Below are positions 1 to 13,100 of a stretch of DNA of 64,000 nt, in pieces. Made by a program: the position numbers and the translations under genes. The stretch lies in assembly GCA_027186245.1 (NCBI GenBank), contig CP114483.1, positions 19,550,220 through 19,614,219 of the forward strand. Reading direction: 5' to 3'. Source of the stretch: Coriaria nepalensis (Eukaryota > Streptophyta > Magnoliopsida > Cucurbitales > Coriariaceae). The notes below the pieces were generated by a model, which ran no database searches, was not told the origin of the DNA, and saw only the letters and a list, made by a program, of their open reading frames with translations. Each line of letters begins with the position of its first letter. Positions within the stretch are counted from its first letter, which is position 1.

Positions 1-135
1 TCAATAGATTAATTGCAGGTTATGTAAGAAAATCATTTTTGAAGGGCAAAAATATAATTCGTTCGAATTCATTTATAATGATTTAATGACTAGAAGAGCC
101 TCAATGACATGATTTTAATGCTAAGTAAATGTATA
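1..135 (+). repeat. Partial C subunit at the left window edge
   Basis: This is a C subunit lacking its first seven bases, cut by the window edge. It contains the AATTCG-TT-CGAATT dyad at 56-69 and an EcoRI site (GAATTC) at 65-70. It leads directly into the first complete A subunit at 136. Confidence 0.95.
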
Positions 136-1399
136 GTTGCCTTCAGTAGATCAACTGCAAGTTATGCACGAAAGTCATGTTTAAAAGGTGAATTTCGTCT
201 GAAGTGATTTAGAATGATTTAATGAGTAAAAGAGATGCAATAATATGACTTTAACACTAAAATGAATTTGTAGTTGCCTTCAGTAGATCAATTGCAAGTC
301 ATGCATGAAAGTCGTGTTTTAAATGCGAAAATAGAATTAGTTCGAAGTGCTTCCGAACAATTTAATGATCTGAAAAGAGTGAATAATATGCTCTTTAAGG
401 TTAAAATAATGCATTGTTGTATTCAATAGATTAATTGCAGGTTATGTAAGAAAATCATTTTTGAAGGGCAAAAATATAATTCGTTCGAATTCATTTATAA
501 TGATTTAATGACTAGAAGAGCCTCAATGACATGATTTTAATGCTAAGTAAATGTATAGTTGCCTTCAGTAGATCAACTGCAAGTTATCCACGAAAGTCAT
601 GTGTAAAAGGTGAATTTCGTCTGAAGTGATTTAGAATGATTTAATGAGTAAAAGAGATGCAATAATATGACTTTAACACTAAAAAAATGTGTAGTTGCCT
701 TCAGTAGATCAATTGCAAGTCATGCATGAAAGTCGTGTTTTAAATGCGACAATAGAACTAGTTCGGAGTGCTTTCAAACAATTTAATGATCTAAAAAGAC
801 TGAATGATATGCTCTTTAAGGCTAAAATAATGCATTGTTGTATTCAATAGATTAATTGCAGGTTATGTAAGAACATCATTTTTGAAGGGCAAAAATATAA
901 TTCGTTCGAATTCATTTATAATGATTTAATGACTAGAAGAGCCTCAATGACATGATTTTAATGCTAAGTAAATGTATAGTTGCCTTCAGTAGATCAACTG
1001 CAAGTTATGCACGAAAGTCATGTTTAAAAGGTGAATTTCGTCTGAAGTGATTTAGAATGATTTAATCATTAAAAGAGATGCAATAATATGACTTTAACAC
1101 TAAAAAAATGTGTAGTTGCCTTCAGTAGATCAATTGCAAGTCATGCATGAAAGTCGTGTTTTAAATGCGAAAATAGAACTAGTTCGAAGTGCTTTCAAAC
1201 AATTTAATGATCTGAAAAGAGTGAATAATATGCTCTTTAAGGCTAAAATAATGCATTGTTGTATTCAATAGATTAATTGCAGGTTATGTAAGAAAATCAT
1301 TTTTGAAGGGCAAAAATATAATTCGTTCGAATTCATTTATAATGATTTAATGACTAGAAGAGCCTCAATGACATGATTTTAATGCTAAGTAAATGTGTA

Positions 1400-1684
1400 G
1401 TTGCCTTCAGTAGATCAATTGCAAGTCATGCATGAAAGTCTTGTTTTAAATGCGAAAATAGAATTAGTTCGAAGTGCTTCCGAACAATTTAATGATCTAA
1501 AAAGACTGAATGATATGCTCTTTAAGGCTGAAATAATGCATTGTTGTATTCAATAGATTAATTGCAAGTTATGTAAGAAAATCATTTTTGAAGGGCAAAA
1601 ATATAATTCGTTCGAATTCATTTATAATGATTTAATGACTAGAAGAGCCTCAATGACATGATTTTAATGCTAAGTAAATGTATA
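1400..1684 (+). repeat. BC dimer lacking subunit A (first)
   Basis: The C at 1258 runs directly into a B at 1400, with C following at 1543. The junction reads AAGTAAATG followed by TGTAGTTGCC, that is, the end of a C joined to the end of an A. Both subunit ends share the context AAATGT.TAGTTGCC, so unequal exchange between the C end and the A end would remove exactly one A. Confidence 0.93.
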
Positions 1685-2947
1685 GTTGCCTTCAGTAGAT
1701 CAACTACAAGTTATGCACGAAAGTCATGTTTAAAAGGTGAATTTCATCTGAAGTGATTTAGAATGATTTAATGAGTAAAAGAGATGCAATAATATGACTT
1801 TAACACTAAAAAAATGCTTAGTTTCCTTCAGTAGATCAATTGCAAGTTATGCATGAAAGTCATGTTTTAAATGCGAAAATAGAATTAGTTTGAAGTGCTT
1901 TCGAACAATTTAATGATCTAAAAAGACTGAATGATAAGCTCTTTAAGGCTAAAATAATGCATTGTTGTATTCAATAGATTAATTGCAGGTTATGTAAGAA
2001 CATCATTTTTGAAGGGCAAAAATATAATTCGTTCGAATTCATTTATAATGATTTAATGACTAGAAGAGCCTCATTGACATGGTTTTAACGCTAAGTAAAT
2101 GTATAGTTGCCTTCAATAGATCACCTGCAAGTTATGCACGAAAGTCATGTTTAAAAGGTGAATTTCGTCTGAAGTGATTTAGAATGATTTAGTGAGTAAA
2201 AGAGATGCAATAATATGACTTTAACACTAAAAAAATGTGTAGTTGCCTTCAGTAGATCAATTGCAAGTCAGGCATGAAAGTCGTGTTTTAAATGCGAAAA
2301 TAGAACTATTTCGAAGTGCTTTCAAACAATTTACTGATCTGAAAAGAGTTAATAATATGCTCTTTAAGGCTAAAATAATGCATTGTTGTATTCAATAGAT
2401 TAATTGCAGGTTATGTAAGAAAATCATTTTTGAAGGGCAAAAATATAATTCGTTCGAATTCATTTATAATGATTTAATGACTAGAAGAGCCTCAATGACA
2501 TGATTTTAATGCTAAGTAAATGTATAGTTGCCTTCAGTAGATCAGCTGCAAGTTATGCACGAAAGTCATGTTTAAAAGGTGAATTTCATCTGAAGTGATT
2601 TAGAATGATTTAATGAGTAAAAGAGATGCAATAATATGACTTTAACACTAAAAAAATGCATAGTTTCCTTCAGTAGATCAATTGCAAGTTATGCATGAAA
2701 GTCGTGTTTTAAATGCGAAAATAGAATTAGTTCGAAGTGCTTTCAAACAATTTAATGATCTAAAAAGACTGAAGGATATGCTCTTTAAGGCTAAAATAAT
2801 GCATTGTTGTATTCAATAGATTAATTGCAGGTTATGTAAGAAAATCATTTTTGAAGGGCAAAAATATAATTTGTTCGAATTCATTTATAATGATTTAATG
2901 ACTAGAAGAGCCTCAATGACATGATTTTAATGCTAAGTAAATGTGTA

Positions 2948-3232
2948 GTTGCCTTCAGTAGATCAATTGCAAGTCATGCATGAGAGTCTTGTTTTAAATG
3001 CGAAAATAGAATTAGTTCGAAGTGCTTCCGAACAATTTAATGATCTAAAAAGACTGAATGATATGCTCTTTAAGGCTGAAATAATGCATTGTTGTATTCA
3101 ATAGATTAATTGCAGGTTATGTAAGAAAATCATTTTTGAAGGGCAAAAATATAATTCGTTCGAATTCATTTATAATGATTTAATGACTAGAAGAGCCTCA
3201 ATGACATGATTTTAATGCTAAGTAAATGCATA
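2948..3232 (+). repeat. BC dimer lacking subunit A (second)
   Basis: The C at 2806 is followed by B at 2948 and C at 3091. The junction is the same C-end to A-end type as in the dimer at 1400, and the B is of similar type (GCTTCCGAAC, with GGCTGAAATAATG near its end in both). The two dimers are therefore probably copies of one deletion event. Confidence 0.92.
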
Positions 3233-3517
3233 GTTTCCTTCAGTAGATCAATTACAAGTTATGCATGAAAGTCGTGTTTTAAATGCGAAAATAGAATTAG
3301 TTCGAAGTGCTTTCGAACAATTTAATGATCTGGAAAGACTGAATGATATGCTCTTTAAGGCTAAAATAATGCATTGTTCTATTCAATAGATTAATTGCAG
3401 GTTATGTAAGAACATCATTTTTGAAGGGCAAAAATATAATTCGTTCGAATTCATTTATAATGATTTAATGACTAGAAGAGCCTCAATGACATGATTTTAA
3501 CCCTAAGTAAATGTATA
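3233..3517 (+). repeat. BC dimer lacking subunit A (third, B3 type)
   Basis: This dimer has B at 3233 and C at 3376. The junction reads AAGTAAATG then CATAGTTTCC, so the B side is type B3, unlike the other two dimers. This suggests an independent loss of A by the same route. Its B carries the perfect hairpin at 3300-3318. Confidence 0.92.
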
Positions 3518-5299
3518 GTTGCCTTCAATAGATCACCTGCAAGTTATGCACGAAAGTCATGTTTAAAAGGTGAATTTCGTCTGAAGTGATTTAGAATGAT
3601 TTAGTGAGTAAAAGAGATGCAATAATATGACTTTAACACTAAAAAAATGTGTAGTTGCCTTCGGTAGATCAATTGCAAGTCATGCATGAAAGTCGTGTTT
3701 TAAATGCGAAAATAGAACTATTTCGAAGTGCTTTCAAACAATTTAATGATCTGAAAAGACTGAATGATATGCTCTTTAAGGCTAAAATAATGCATTGTTG
3801 TATTCAATAGATTAATTGTAGGTTATGTAAGAAAATCATTTTTGAAGGGCAAAAATATAATTCGTTCGAATTCATTTATAATGATTTAATGACTAGAAGA
3901 GCCTCAATGACATGATTTTAACGCTAAGTAAATGTATAGTTGCCTTCAATAGATCACCTGCAAGTTATGCACGAAAGTCATGTTTAAAAAGTGAATTTCG
4001 TCTGAAGTGATTTAGAATGATTTAGTGAGTAAAAGAGATGCAATAATATGACTTTAACACTAAAAAAATGTGTAGTTGGCTTCAGTAGATCAATTGCAAG
4101 TCATGCATGAAAGTCGTGTTTTAAATGCAAAAATAGAATTAGTTCGAAGTGGTTTCGAACAATTTAATGATCTAAAAAGACTGAATGATATGCTCTTTAA
4201 GGCTAAAATAATGCATTGTTGCATTCAATAGATTAATTGCAGGTTATGTAAGAAAATCATTTTTGAAGGGCAAAAATATAATTCTTTCGAATTCCTTTAT
4301 AATGATTTAATGACTAGAAGAGCCTCAATGACATGATTTTAATGCTAAGTAAATGTATAGTTGCTTTCAGTAGATCAACTGCAAGTTATGCACGAAAGTC
4401 ATGTTTAAAAGGTGAATTTCGTCTGAAGTGATTTAGAATGATTTAATGAGTAAAAGAGATGCAATAATATGACTTTAACACTAAAACAATGTGTAGTTGC
4501 CTTCAGTAGATCAATTGCAAGTCGTGCATGAAAGTCGTGTTTTAAATGCGAAAATAGAATTAGTTCGAAGTGCTTCCGAGAAATTTAATGATCTAAAAAG
4601 ACTGAATGATATGCTCTTTAAGGCTGAAATAATGCATTGTTGTATTCAATAGATTAATTGCAGGTTATGTAAGAAAATCATTTTTGAAGGGCAAAAATAT
4701 AATTCGTTTGAATTCATTTATAATGATTTAATGACTAGAAGAGCCTCAATGACATGATTTTAATGCTAAGTAAATGTATAGTTGCCTTCAGTAGATCAAC
4801 TACAAGTTATGCACGAAAGTCATGTTTAAAAGGTGAATTTCATCTGAAGTGATTTAGAATGATTTAATGAGTAAAAGAGATGCAATAATATGACTTTAAC
4901 ACTAAAAAAATGCGTAGTTTCCTTCAGTAGATCAATTACAAGTTATGCATGAAAGTCGTGTCTTAAATGCGAAAATAGAATTAGTTCGAAGTGGTTACGA
5001 ACAATTTAATGATCTGAAAAGAGTGAATAATAGGCTCTTTAAGGCTAAAATAATTCATTGTTGTATTCAATAGATTAATTGCAGGTTATGTAAGAAAATC
5101 ATTTTTGAAGGGCAAAAATAAATTCGTTCGAATTCATTTATAATGATTTGATGACTAGAAGAGCCTCAATGACATGATTTTAATGCTAAGTAAATGTATA
5201 GTTGCCTTCAGTAGATCAGCTGCAAGTTATGCACGAAAGTCATGTTTAAAAGGTGAATTTCATCTGAAGTGATTTAGAATGATTTAATGAGTAAAAGAG

Positions 5300-6290
5300 A
5301 TGCAATAATATGACTTTAAGACTAAAAAAATGCATAGTTTCCTTCAGTAGATCAATTTCAAGTTATGCATGAAAATCGTGTTTTAAATGCGAAAATAGAA
5401 TTAGTTCGAAGTGCTTTCGAACAATTTAATGATCTAAAAAGACTGAATGATATGCTCTTTAAGGCTAAAATAATGCATTTTTGTATTCAATATATTAATT
5501 GCAGTTTATGTAAGAAAATCATTTTTGAAGGGCAAAAATATAATTCGTTCGAATTCATTTATAATGATTTAATGACTAGAAGAGCCTCAATGACATGATT
5601 TTAAGGCTAAGTAAATGTATAGTTGCCTTCAGTAGATCAACTGCAAGTTATGCACGAAAGTCATGTTTAAAAGGTGAATTTCGTCTGAAGTGATTTAGAA
5701 TGATTTAATGAGTAAAAGAGATGCAATAATATGACTTTAACACTAAAAAAATGTGTAGTTGCCTTCTGTAGATCAATTGCAAGTCATGCATGAAAGTCGT
5801 GTTTTAAATGCGAAAAATAGAACTAGTTCGAAGTGCTTTCAAACAATTTAATGATCTGAAAAGAGTGAATAATATGCTCTTTAAGGCTAAAATAATTCAT
5901 TGTTGTATTCAATAGATTAATTGCAGGTTATGTAAGAAAATCATTTTTGAAGGGCAAAAATAAATTCGTTCGAATTCATTTATAATGATTTGATGACTAG
6001 AAGAGCCTCAATGACATGATTTTAATGCTAAGTAAATGTATAGTTGCCTTCAGTAGATCAGCTGCAAGTTATGCACGAAAGTCATGTTTAAAAGGTGAAT
6101 TTCATCTGAAGTGATTTAGAATGATTTAATGAGTAAAAGAGATGCAATAATATGACTTTAACACTAAAAAAATGCATAGTTTCCTTCAGTAGATCAATTG
6201 CAAGTTATGCATGAAAGACGTGTTTTAAATGCGAAAATAGAATTAGTTCGAAGTGTTTCCGAACAATTTAATGATCTAAAAAGACTGAAT
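5300..6290 (+). repeat. Six-unit-spaced duplication, copy 1
   Basis: This stretch matches 7826-8815 at a spacing of 2525-2526 bp, which is six units. Shared rare markers are TTTAAGACTAAAA before the B subunit, TGCATTTTTGTATTCAATATATT in the C at 5480, the one-base C deletion, and GAAAGACGTG in the B at 6179. The one-base change in spacing comes from an extra A in the B at 5758 of this copy. Edges are approximate. Confidence 0.85.
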
Positions 6291-7825
6291 GATTTGCTCT
6301 TTAAGGCTAAAATAATGCATTGTTCTATTCAATAGATGAATTGCAGGTTATGTAAGAAAATCATTTTTGAAGGGCAAAAATATAATTCTTTCGAATTCAT
6401 TTATAATGATTTAATGACTAGAAGAGCCTCAATGACATGATTTTAATGCTGAGTAAATGTATAGTTGCCTTCAGTAGATCAACTGGAAGTTATGCACGAA
6501 AGTCATGTTTAAAAGGTGAATTTCGTCTGAAGTGATTTAGAATGATTTAATGAGTAAAAGAGATGCAATAATATGACTTTAACACTAAAACAATGTGTAG
6601 GTGCCTTCAGTAGATCAATTGCAAGTCATGCATGAAAGTCGTGTTTTAAATGCGAAAATAGAATTAGTTCGAAGTGCTTCCGAACAATTTAATGATCTAA
6701 AAAGACTGAATGATATGCTCTTTAAGGCTAAAATAATGCATTGTTGTATTCAATAGATTAATTGCAGGTTATGTAAGAAAATCATTTTTGAAGGGCAAAA
6801 ATATAATTCGTTCGAATTCATTTATAATGATTTAATGACTAGAAGAGCCTCAATGACATGATTTTAATGCTAAGTAAATGTATAGTTGCCTTCAGTAGAT
6901 CAACTACAAGTTATGCACGAAAGTCATGTTTAAAAGGTGAATTTCATCTGAAGTGATTTAGAATGATTTAATGAGTAAAAGAGATGCAATAATATGACTT
7001 TAACACTAAAAAAATGCGTAGTTTCCTTCAGTAGATCAATTACAAGTTATGCATGAAAGTCGTGTTTTAAATGCGAAAATAGAATTAGTTCGAAGTGGTT
7101 TCGAACAATTTAATGATCTAAAAAGACTGAATGATATGCTCTTTAAGGCTAAAATAATTCATTGTTGCATTCAATAGATTAATTGCAGGTTATGTAAGAA
7201 AATCATTTTTGAAGGGCAAAAATATAATTCTTTCGAATTCATTTATAATGATTTAATGACTAGAAGAGCCTCAATGACATGATTTTAATGCTAAGTAAAT
7301 GTATAGTTGCCTTCAGTAGATCAACTGCAGGTTACGCACGAAAGTCATGTTTAAAAGGTGAATTTCGTCTGAAGTGATTTAGAATGATTTAATGAGTAAA
7401 AGAGATGCAATAATATGACTTTAAAACTAAAACAATGTGTAGTTGCCTTCAGTAGATCAATTGCAAGTCGTGCATGAAAGTCGTGTTTTAAATGCGAAAA
7501 TAGAATTAGTTCGAAGTGCTTCCGAACAATTTAATGATCTAAAAAGACTGCATGATATGCTCTTTAAGGCTAAAATAATGCATTGTTGTATTCAATAGAT
7601 TAATTGCAGGTTATGTAAGAAAATCATTTTTGAAGGGCAAAAATATAATTCGTTCGAATTCATTTATAATGATTTAATGACTAGAAGAGCCTCAATGACA
7701 TGATTTTAACGCTAAGTAAATGTATAGTTTCCTTCAGTAGATCAACTGCAAGTTATGCACGAAAGTCATGTTTAAAAGGTGAATTTCGTCTGAAGTGATT
7801 TAGAATGATTTAATGAGTAAAAGAG

Positions 7826-8815
7826 ATGCAATAATATGACTTTAAGACTAAAAAAATGCATAGTTTCCTTCAGTAGATCAATTGCAAGTTATGCATGAAA
7901 ATCGTGTTTTAAATGCGAAAATAGAATTAGTTCGAAGTGCTTTCGAACAATTTAATGATCTAAAAAGACTGAATGATATGCTCTTTAAGGCTAAAATAAT
8001 GCATTTTTGTATTCAATATATTAATTGCAGTTTATGTAAGAAAATCATTTTTGAAGGGCAAAAATATAATTCGTTCGAATTCATTTATAATGATTTAATG
8101 ACTAGAAGAGCCTCAATGACATGATTTTAAGGCTAAGTAAATGTATAGTTGCCTTCAGTAGATCAACTGCAAGTTATGCACGAAAGTCATGTTTAAAAGG
8201 TGAATTTCGTCTGAAGTGATTTAGAATGATTTAATGAGTAAAAGAGATGCAATAATATGACTTTAACACTAAAAAAATGTGTAGTTGCCTTCTGTAGATC
8301 AATTGCAAGTCATGCATGAAAGTCGTGTTTTAAATGCGAAAATAGAACTAGTTCGAAGTGCTTTCAAACAATTTAATGATCTGAAAAGAGTGAATAATAT
8401 GCTCTTTAAGGCTAAAATAATTCATTGTTGTATTCAATAGATTAATTGCAGGTTATGTAAGAAAATCATTTTTGAAGGGCAAAAATAAATTCGTTCGAAT
8501 TCATTTATAATGATTTGATGACTAGAAGAGCCTCAATGACATGATTTTAATGCTAAGTAAATGTATAGTTGCCTTCAGTAGATCAGCTGCAAGTTATGCA
8601 CGAAAGTCATGTTTAAAAGGTGAATTTCATCTGAAGTGATTTAGAATGATTTAATGAGTAAAAGAGATGCAATAATATGACTTTAACACTAAAAAAATGC
8701 ATAGTTTCCTTCAGTAGATCAATTGCAAGTTATGCATGAAAGACGTGTTTTAAATGCGAAAATAGAATTAGTTCGAAGTGTTTCCGAACAATTTAATGAT
8801 CTAAAAAGACTGAAT
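7826..8815 (+). repeat. Six-unit-spaced duplication, copy 2
   Basis: This is the partner of 5300-6290. It has the same rare C variant (CAATATATT in place of CAATAGATT) and the same GAAAGACGTG B subunit (at 8704). The match ends near 8815, where copy 1 has GATTTGCTC and this copy has GATATGCTC. Confidence 0.85.
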
Positions 8816-10954
8816 GATATGCTCTTTAAGGCTAAAATAATGCATTGTTCTATTCAATAGATGAATTGCAGGTTATGTAAGAAAATCATTTTTGAAGGGC
8901 AAAAATATAATTCGTTCGAATTCATTTATAATGATTTAATGACTAGAAGAGCCTCAATGACATGATTTTAATGCTAAGTAAATGTATAGTTGCCTTCAGT
9001 AGATCAACTGCAAGTTATGCACGAAAGTCATGTTTAAAAGGTGAATTTCGTCTGAAGTGATTTAGAATGATTTAATGAGTAAAAGAGATGCAATAATATG
9101 ACTTTAACACTAAAAAAATGTGTAGTTGCCTTCAGTAGATCAATTGCAAGTCATGCATGAAAGTCGTGTTTTAAATGCGAAAATAGAACTAGTTCGAAGT
9201 GCTTTCAAACAATTTAATGATCTGAAAAGAGTGAATAATTTGCTCTTTAAGGCTAAAATAATGCATTGTTGTTTTCAATAGATTAATTGCAGGTTATGTA
9301 AGAAAATCATTTTTGAAGGGCAAAAATATAATTTGTTCGAATTCATTTATAATGATTTAATGACTAGAAGAGCCTCAATGACATGATTTCAATGCTCAGT
9401 AAATGTATAGTTGCCTTCTGTAGATCAGCTGCAAGTTATGCACGAAAGTCATGTTTAAAAGGTGAATTTCATCTGAAGTGATTTAGAATGATTTAATGAG
9501 TAAAAGAGATGCAATAATATGACTTTAACACTAAAACAATGTGTAGTTGCCTTCAGTAGATCAATTGCAAGTTATGCATGAAAGACGTGTTTTAAATGCG
9601 AAAATAGAATTAGTTCGAAGTGTTTCCGAACAATTTAATGATCTAAAAAGACTGAATGATATGCTCTTTAAGGCTAAAATAATGCATTGTTCTATTCAAT
9701 AGATGAATTGCAGGTTATGTAAGAAAATCATTTTTGAAGGGCAAAAATATAATTCGTTCGAATTCATTTATAATGATTTAATGACTAGAAGAGCCTCAAT
9801 GACATGATTTTAATGCTAAGTAAATGTATAGTTGCCTTCAGTAGATCAGCTGCAAGTTATGCACGAAAGTCATGTTTAAAAGGTGAATTTCGTCTGAAGT
9901 GATTTAGAATGATTTAATGAGTAAAAGAGATGCAATAATATGACTTTAACACTAAAACAATGTGTAGTTGCCTTCAGTAGATCAATTGCAAGTCGTGCAT
10001 GAAAGTCGTGTTTTAAATGCGAAAATAGAATTAGTTCGAAGTGCTTTCGAACAATTTTATGATCTAAAAAGACTGAATGATATGCTCTTTAAGGCTAAAA
10101 TAATGCATTTTTGTATTCAATAGATTAATTGCAGGTTATGTAAGAAAATCATTTTTGAAGGGCAAAAATATAATTCGTTCGAATTCATTTATAATGATTT
10201 AATGACTAGAAGAGCCTCAATGACATGATTTCAATGCTCAGTAAATGTATAGTTGCCTTCAGTAGATCAGCTGCAAGTTATGCACGAAAGTCATGTTTAA
10301 AAGGTGAATTTCATCTGAAGTGATTTAGAATGATTTAATGAGTAAAAGAGATGCAATAATATGACTTTAACAATAAAAAAATGCATAGTTTCCTTCAGTA
10401 GATCAATTGCAAGTTATGCATGAAAGTCGTGTTTTAAATGCGAAAATAGAATTAGTTCGAAGTGCTTTCAAACAATTTAATGATCTAAAAAGACTGAATG
10501 ATATGCTCTTTAAGGCTAAAATAATGCATTGTTGTATTCAATAGATTAATTGCAGGTTATGTAAGAAAATCATTTTTGAAGGGCAAAAATATAATTTGTT
10601 CGAATTCATTTATAATGATTTAATGACTAGAAGAGCCTCAATGACATGATTTTAATGCTAAGTAAATGTATAGTTGCCTTCAGTAGATCAGCTGCAAGTT
10701 ATGCACGAAAGTCATGTTTAAAAGGTGAATTTCGTCTGAAGTGATTTAGAATGATTTAATGAGTAAAAGAGATGCAATAATATGACTTTAACACTAAAAA
10801 AAAGCATAGTTTCCTTCAGTAGATCAATTGCAAGTTATGCATGAAAGTCGTGTTTTAAATGCGAAAATAGAATTAGTTCGAAGTGCTTTCGAACAATTTA
10901 ATGATCTAAAAAGACTGAATGATATGCTCTTTAAGGCTAAAATAATGCATTGTT

Positions 10955-13100
10955 GTATTCAATAGATTAATTGCAGGTTATGTAAGAAAATCATTTTTGA
11001 AGGGCAAAAATATAATTTGTTCGAATTCATTTATAATGATTTAATGACTAGAAGGGCCTCAATGACATGATTTTAATGCTAAGTAAATGTATAGTTGCCT
11101 TCAGTAGATCAGCTGCAAGTCATGCACGAAAGTCATGTTTAAAAGGTGAATTTCGTCTGAAGTGATTTAGAATGATTTAATGAGTAAAAGAGATGCAATA
11201 ATATGACTTTAACACTAAAACAATGTGTAGGTGCCTTCAGTAGATCAATTGCAAGTCATGCATGAAAGTCGTGTTTTAAATGCGAAAATAGAATTAGTTC
11301 GAAGTGCTTCCGAACAATTTAATGATATAAAAAGACTGAATGATATGCTCTTTAAGGCTAAAATAATGCATTGTTGTATTCAATAGATTAATTGCAGGTT
11401 ATGTAAGAAAATCATTTTTGAAGGGCAAAAATATAATTCGTTCGAATTCATTTATATTGATTTAATAACTAGAAGAGCCTGAATGACATGATTTTAACGC
11501 TAAGTAAATGTATAGTTGCCTTCAGTAGATCAACTGCGAGTTATGCACGAAAGTCATGTTTAAAAGGTGAATTTCGTCTGAAGTGATTTAGAATGATTTA
11601 ATGAGTAAAAGAGATGCAATAATATGACTTTAACACTAAAAAAATGCATAGTTTCCTTCAGTAGATCAATTGCAAGGTATGCATGAAAGTCGTGTTTTAA
11701 ATGCGAAAATAGAATTAGTTCGAAGTGCTTTCGAACAATTTAGTGATCTAAAAAGACTGAATGATATGCTCTTTAAGGCTAAAATAATGCATTGTTGTAT
11801 TCAATAGATTAATTGCAGGTTATGTAAGAAAATCATTTTTGAAGGGCAAAAATATAATTCGTTCGAATTCATTTATATTGATTTAATAACTAGAAGAGCC
11901 TGAATGACATGATTTTAACGCTAAGTAAATGTATAGTTGCCTTCAGTAGATCAACTGCAAGTTATGCACGAAAGTCATGTTTAAAAGGTGAATTTCGTCT
12001 GAAGTGATTTAGAATGATTTAATGAGTAAAAGAGATGCAATAATATGACTTTAACACTAAAAAAATGTGTAGTTGCCTTCTGTAGATCAATTGCAAGTCA
12101 TGCATGAAAGTCGTGTTTTAAATGCGAAAATAGAACTAGTTCGAAGTGCTTTCAAACAATTTAAGGATCTGAAAAGAGTGAATAATATGCTCTTTAAGGC
12201 TAAAATAATGCATTGTTGTATTCAATAGATTAATTGCAGGTTATGTAAGAAAATCATTTTTGAAGGGCAAAAATAAATTCGTTCAAATTCATTTATAATG
12301 ATTTAATGACTAGAAGAGCCTCAATGACATGATTTTAATCCTAAGTAAATGTATAGTTGCCTTCAGTAGATCAGCTGCAAGTTATGCACGAAAGTCATGT
12401 TTAAAAGGTGAATTTCATCTGAAGTGATTTAGAATGATTTAATGAGTAAAAGAGATGCAATAATATGACTTTAACACTAAAAAAATGCATAGTTTCCTTC
12501 AGTAGATCAATTGCAAGTTATGCATGAAAGACGTGTTTTAAATGCGAAAATAGAATTAGTTCGAAGTGTTTCCGAACAATTTAATGATCTAAAAAGACTG
12601 AATGATATGCTCTTTAAGGCTAAAATAATGCATTGTTCTATTCAATAGATGAATTGCAGGTTATGTAAACAAATCATTTTTGAAGGGCAAAAATATAATT
12701 CTTTCGAATTCATTTATAATGATTTAATGACTAGAAGAGCCTCAATGACATGATTTTAATGCTGAGTAAATGTATAGTTGCCTTCAGTAGATCAACTGGA
12801 AGTTATGCACGAAAGTCATGTTTAAAAGGTGAATTTCGTCTGAAGTGATTTAGAATGATTTAATGAGTAAAAGAGATGCAATAATATGACTTTAACACTA
12901 AAACAATGTGTAGGTGCCTTCAGTAGATCAATTGCAAGTCATGCATGAAAGTCGTGTTTTAAATGCGAAAATAGAATTAGTTCGAAGTGCTTCCGAACAA
13001 TTTAATGATCTAAAAAGACTGAATGATATGCTCTTTAAGGCTAAAATAATGCATTGTTGTATTCAATAGATTCATTGCAGGTTATGTAAGAAAATCATTT
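10955..13100 (+). repeat. Long-range duplicated block, left copy
   Basis: This block matches 17269-19835. Up to about 12060 the spacing is 6314 bp (15 units); after that it is 6735 bp (16 units), because the right copy has one extra unit. Shared rare markers are AATGATATAAAAAGACTG in the B at 11230, CTGCGAGTTATG in the A at 11515, TTTAAGGATCTG in the B at 12072, and TATGTAAACAAATC in the C at 12635. Confidence 0.82.

Larger units (their letters stand above)
136..3517 (+). repeat. Array segment with BC dimers (units 1-6)
   Basis: Six ABC units start at 136, 558, 979, 1685, 2106 and 2527, with BC dimers at 1400, 2948 and 3233. The length is exactly 5 x 421 + 422 + 3 x 285 = 3382. This is the only part of the window where units lack A. 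B subunits of all three types are mixed here and single-base variants are frequent, so it is among the least homogenised parts of the array. No gene or other element is visible. Confidence 0.95.
3518..10672 (+). repeat. Array segment, units 7-23
   Basis: Seventeen ABC units start at 3518, 3939, 4360, 4781, 5201, 5622, 6043, 6464, 6885, 7306, 7727, 8148, 8568, 8989, 9410, 9831 and 10252. Three C subunits (ending at 5200, 6042 and 8567) lack one base in AAAAATATAATTCG, reading AAAAATAAATTCG, and the B at 5758 has one extra A. Unit-to-unit divergence is high compared with the right half. A six-unit repeat lies inside (about 5.3-6.3 kb against 7.8-8.8 kb). No gene is visible. Confidence 0.95.
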
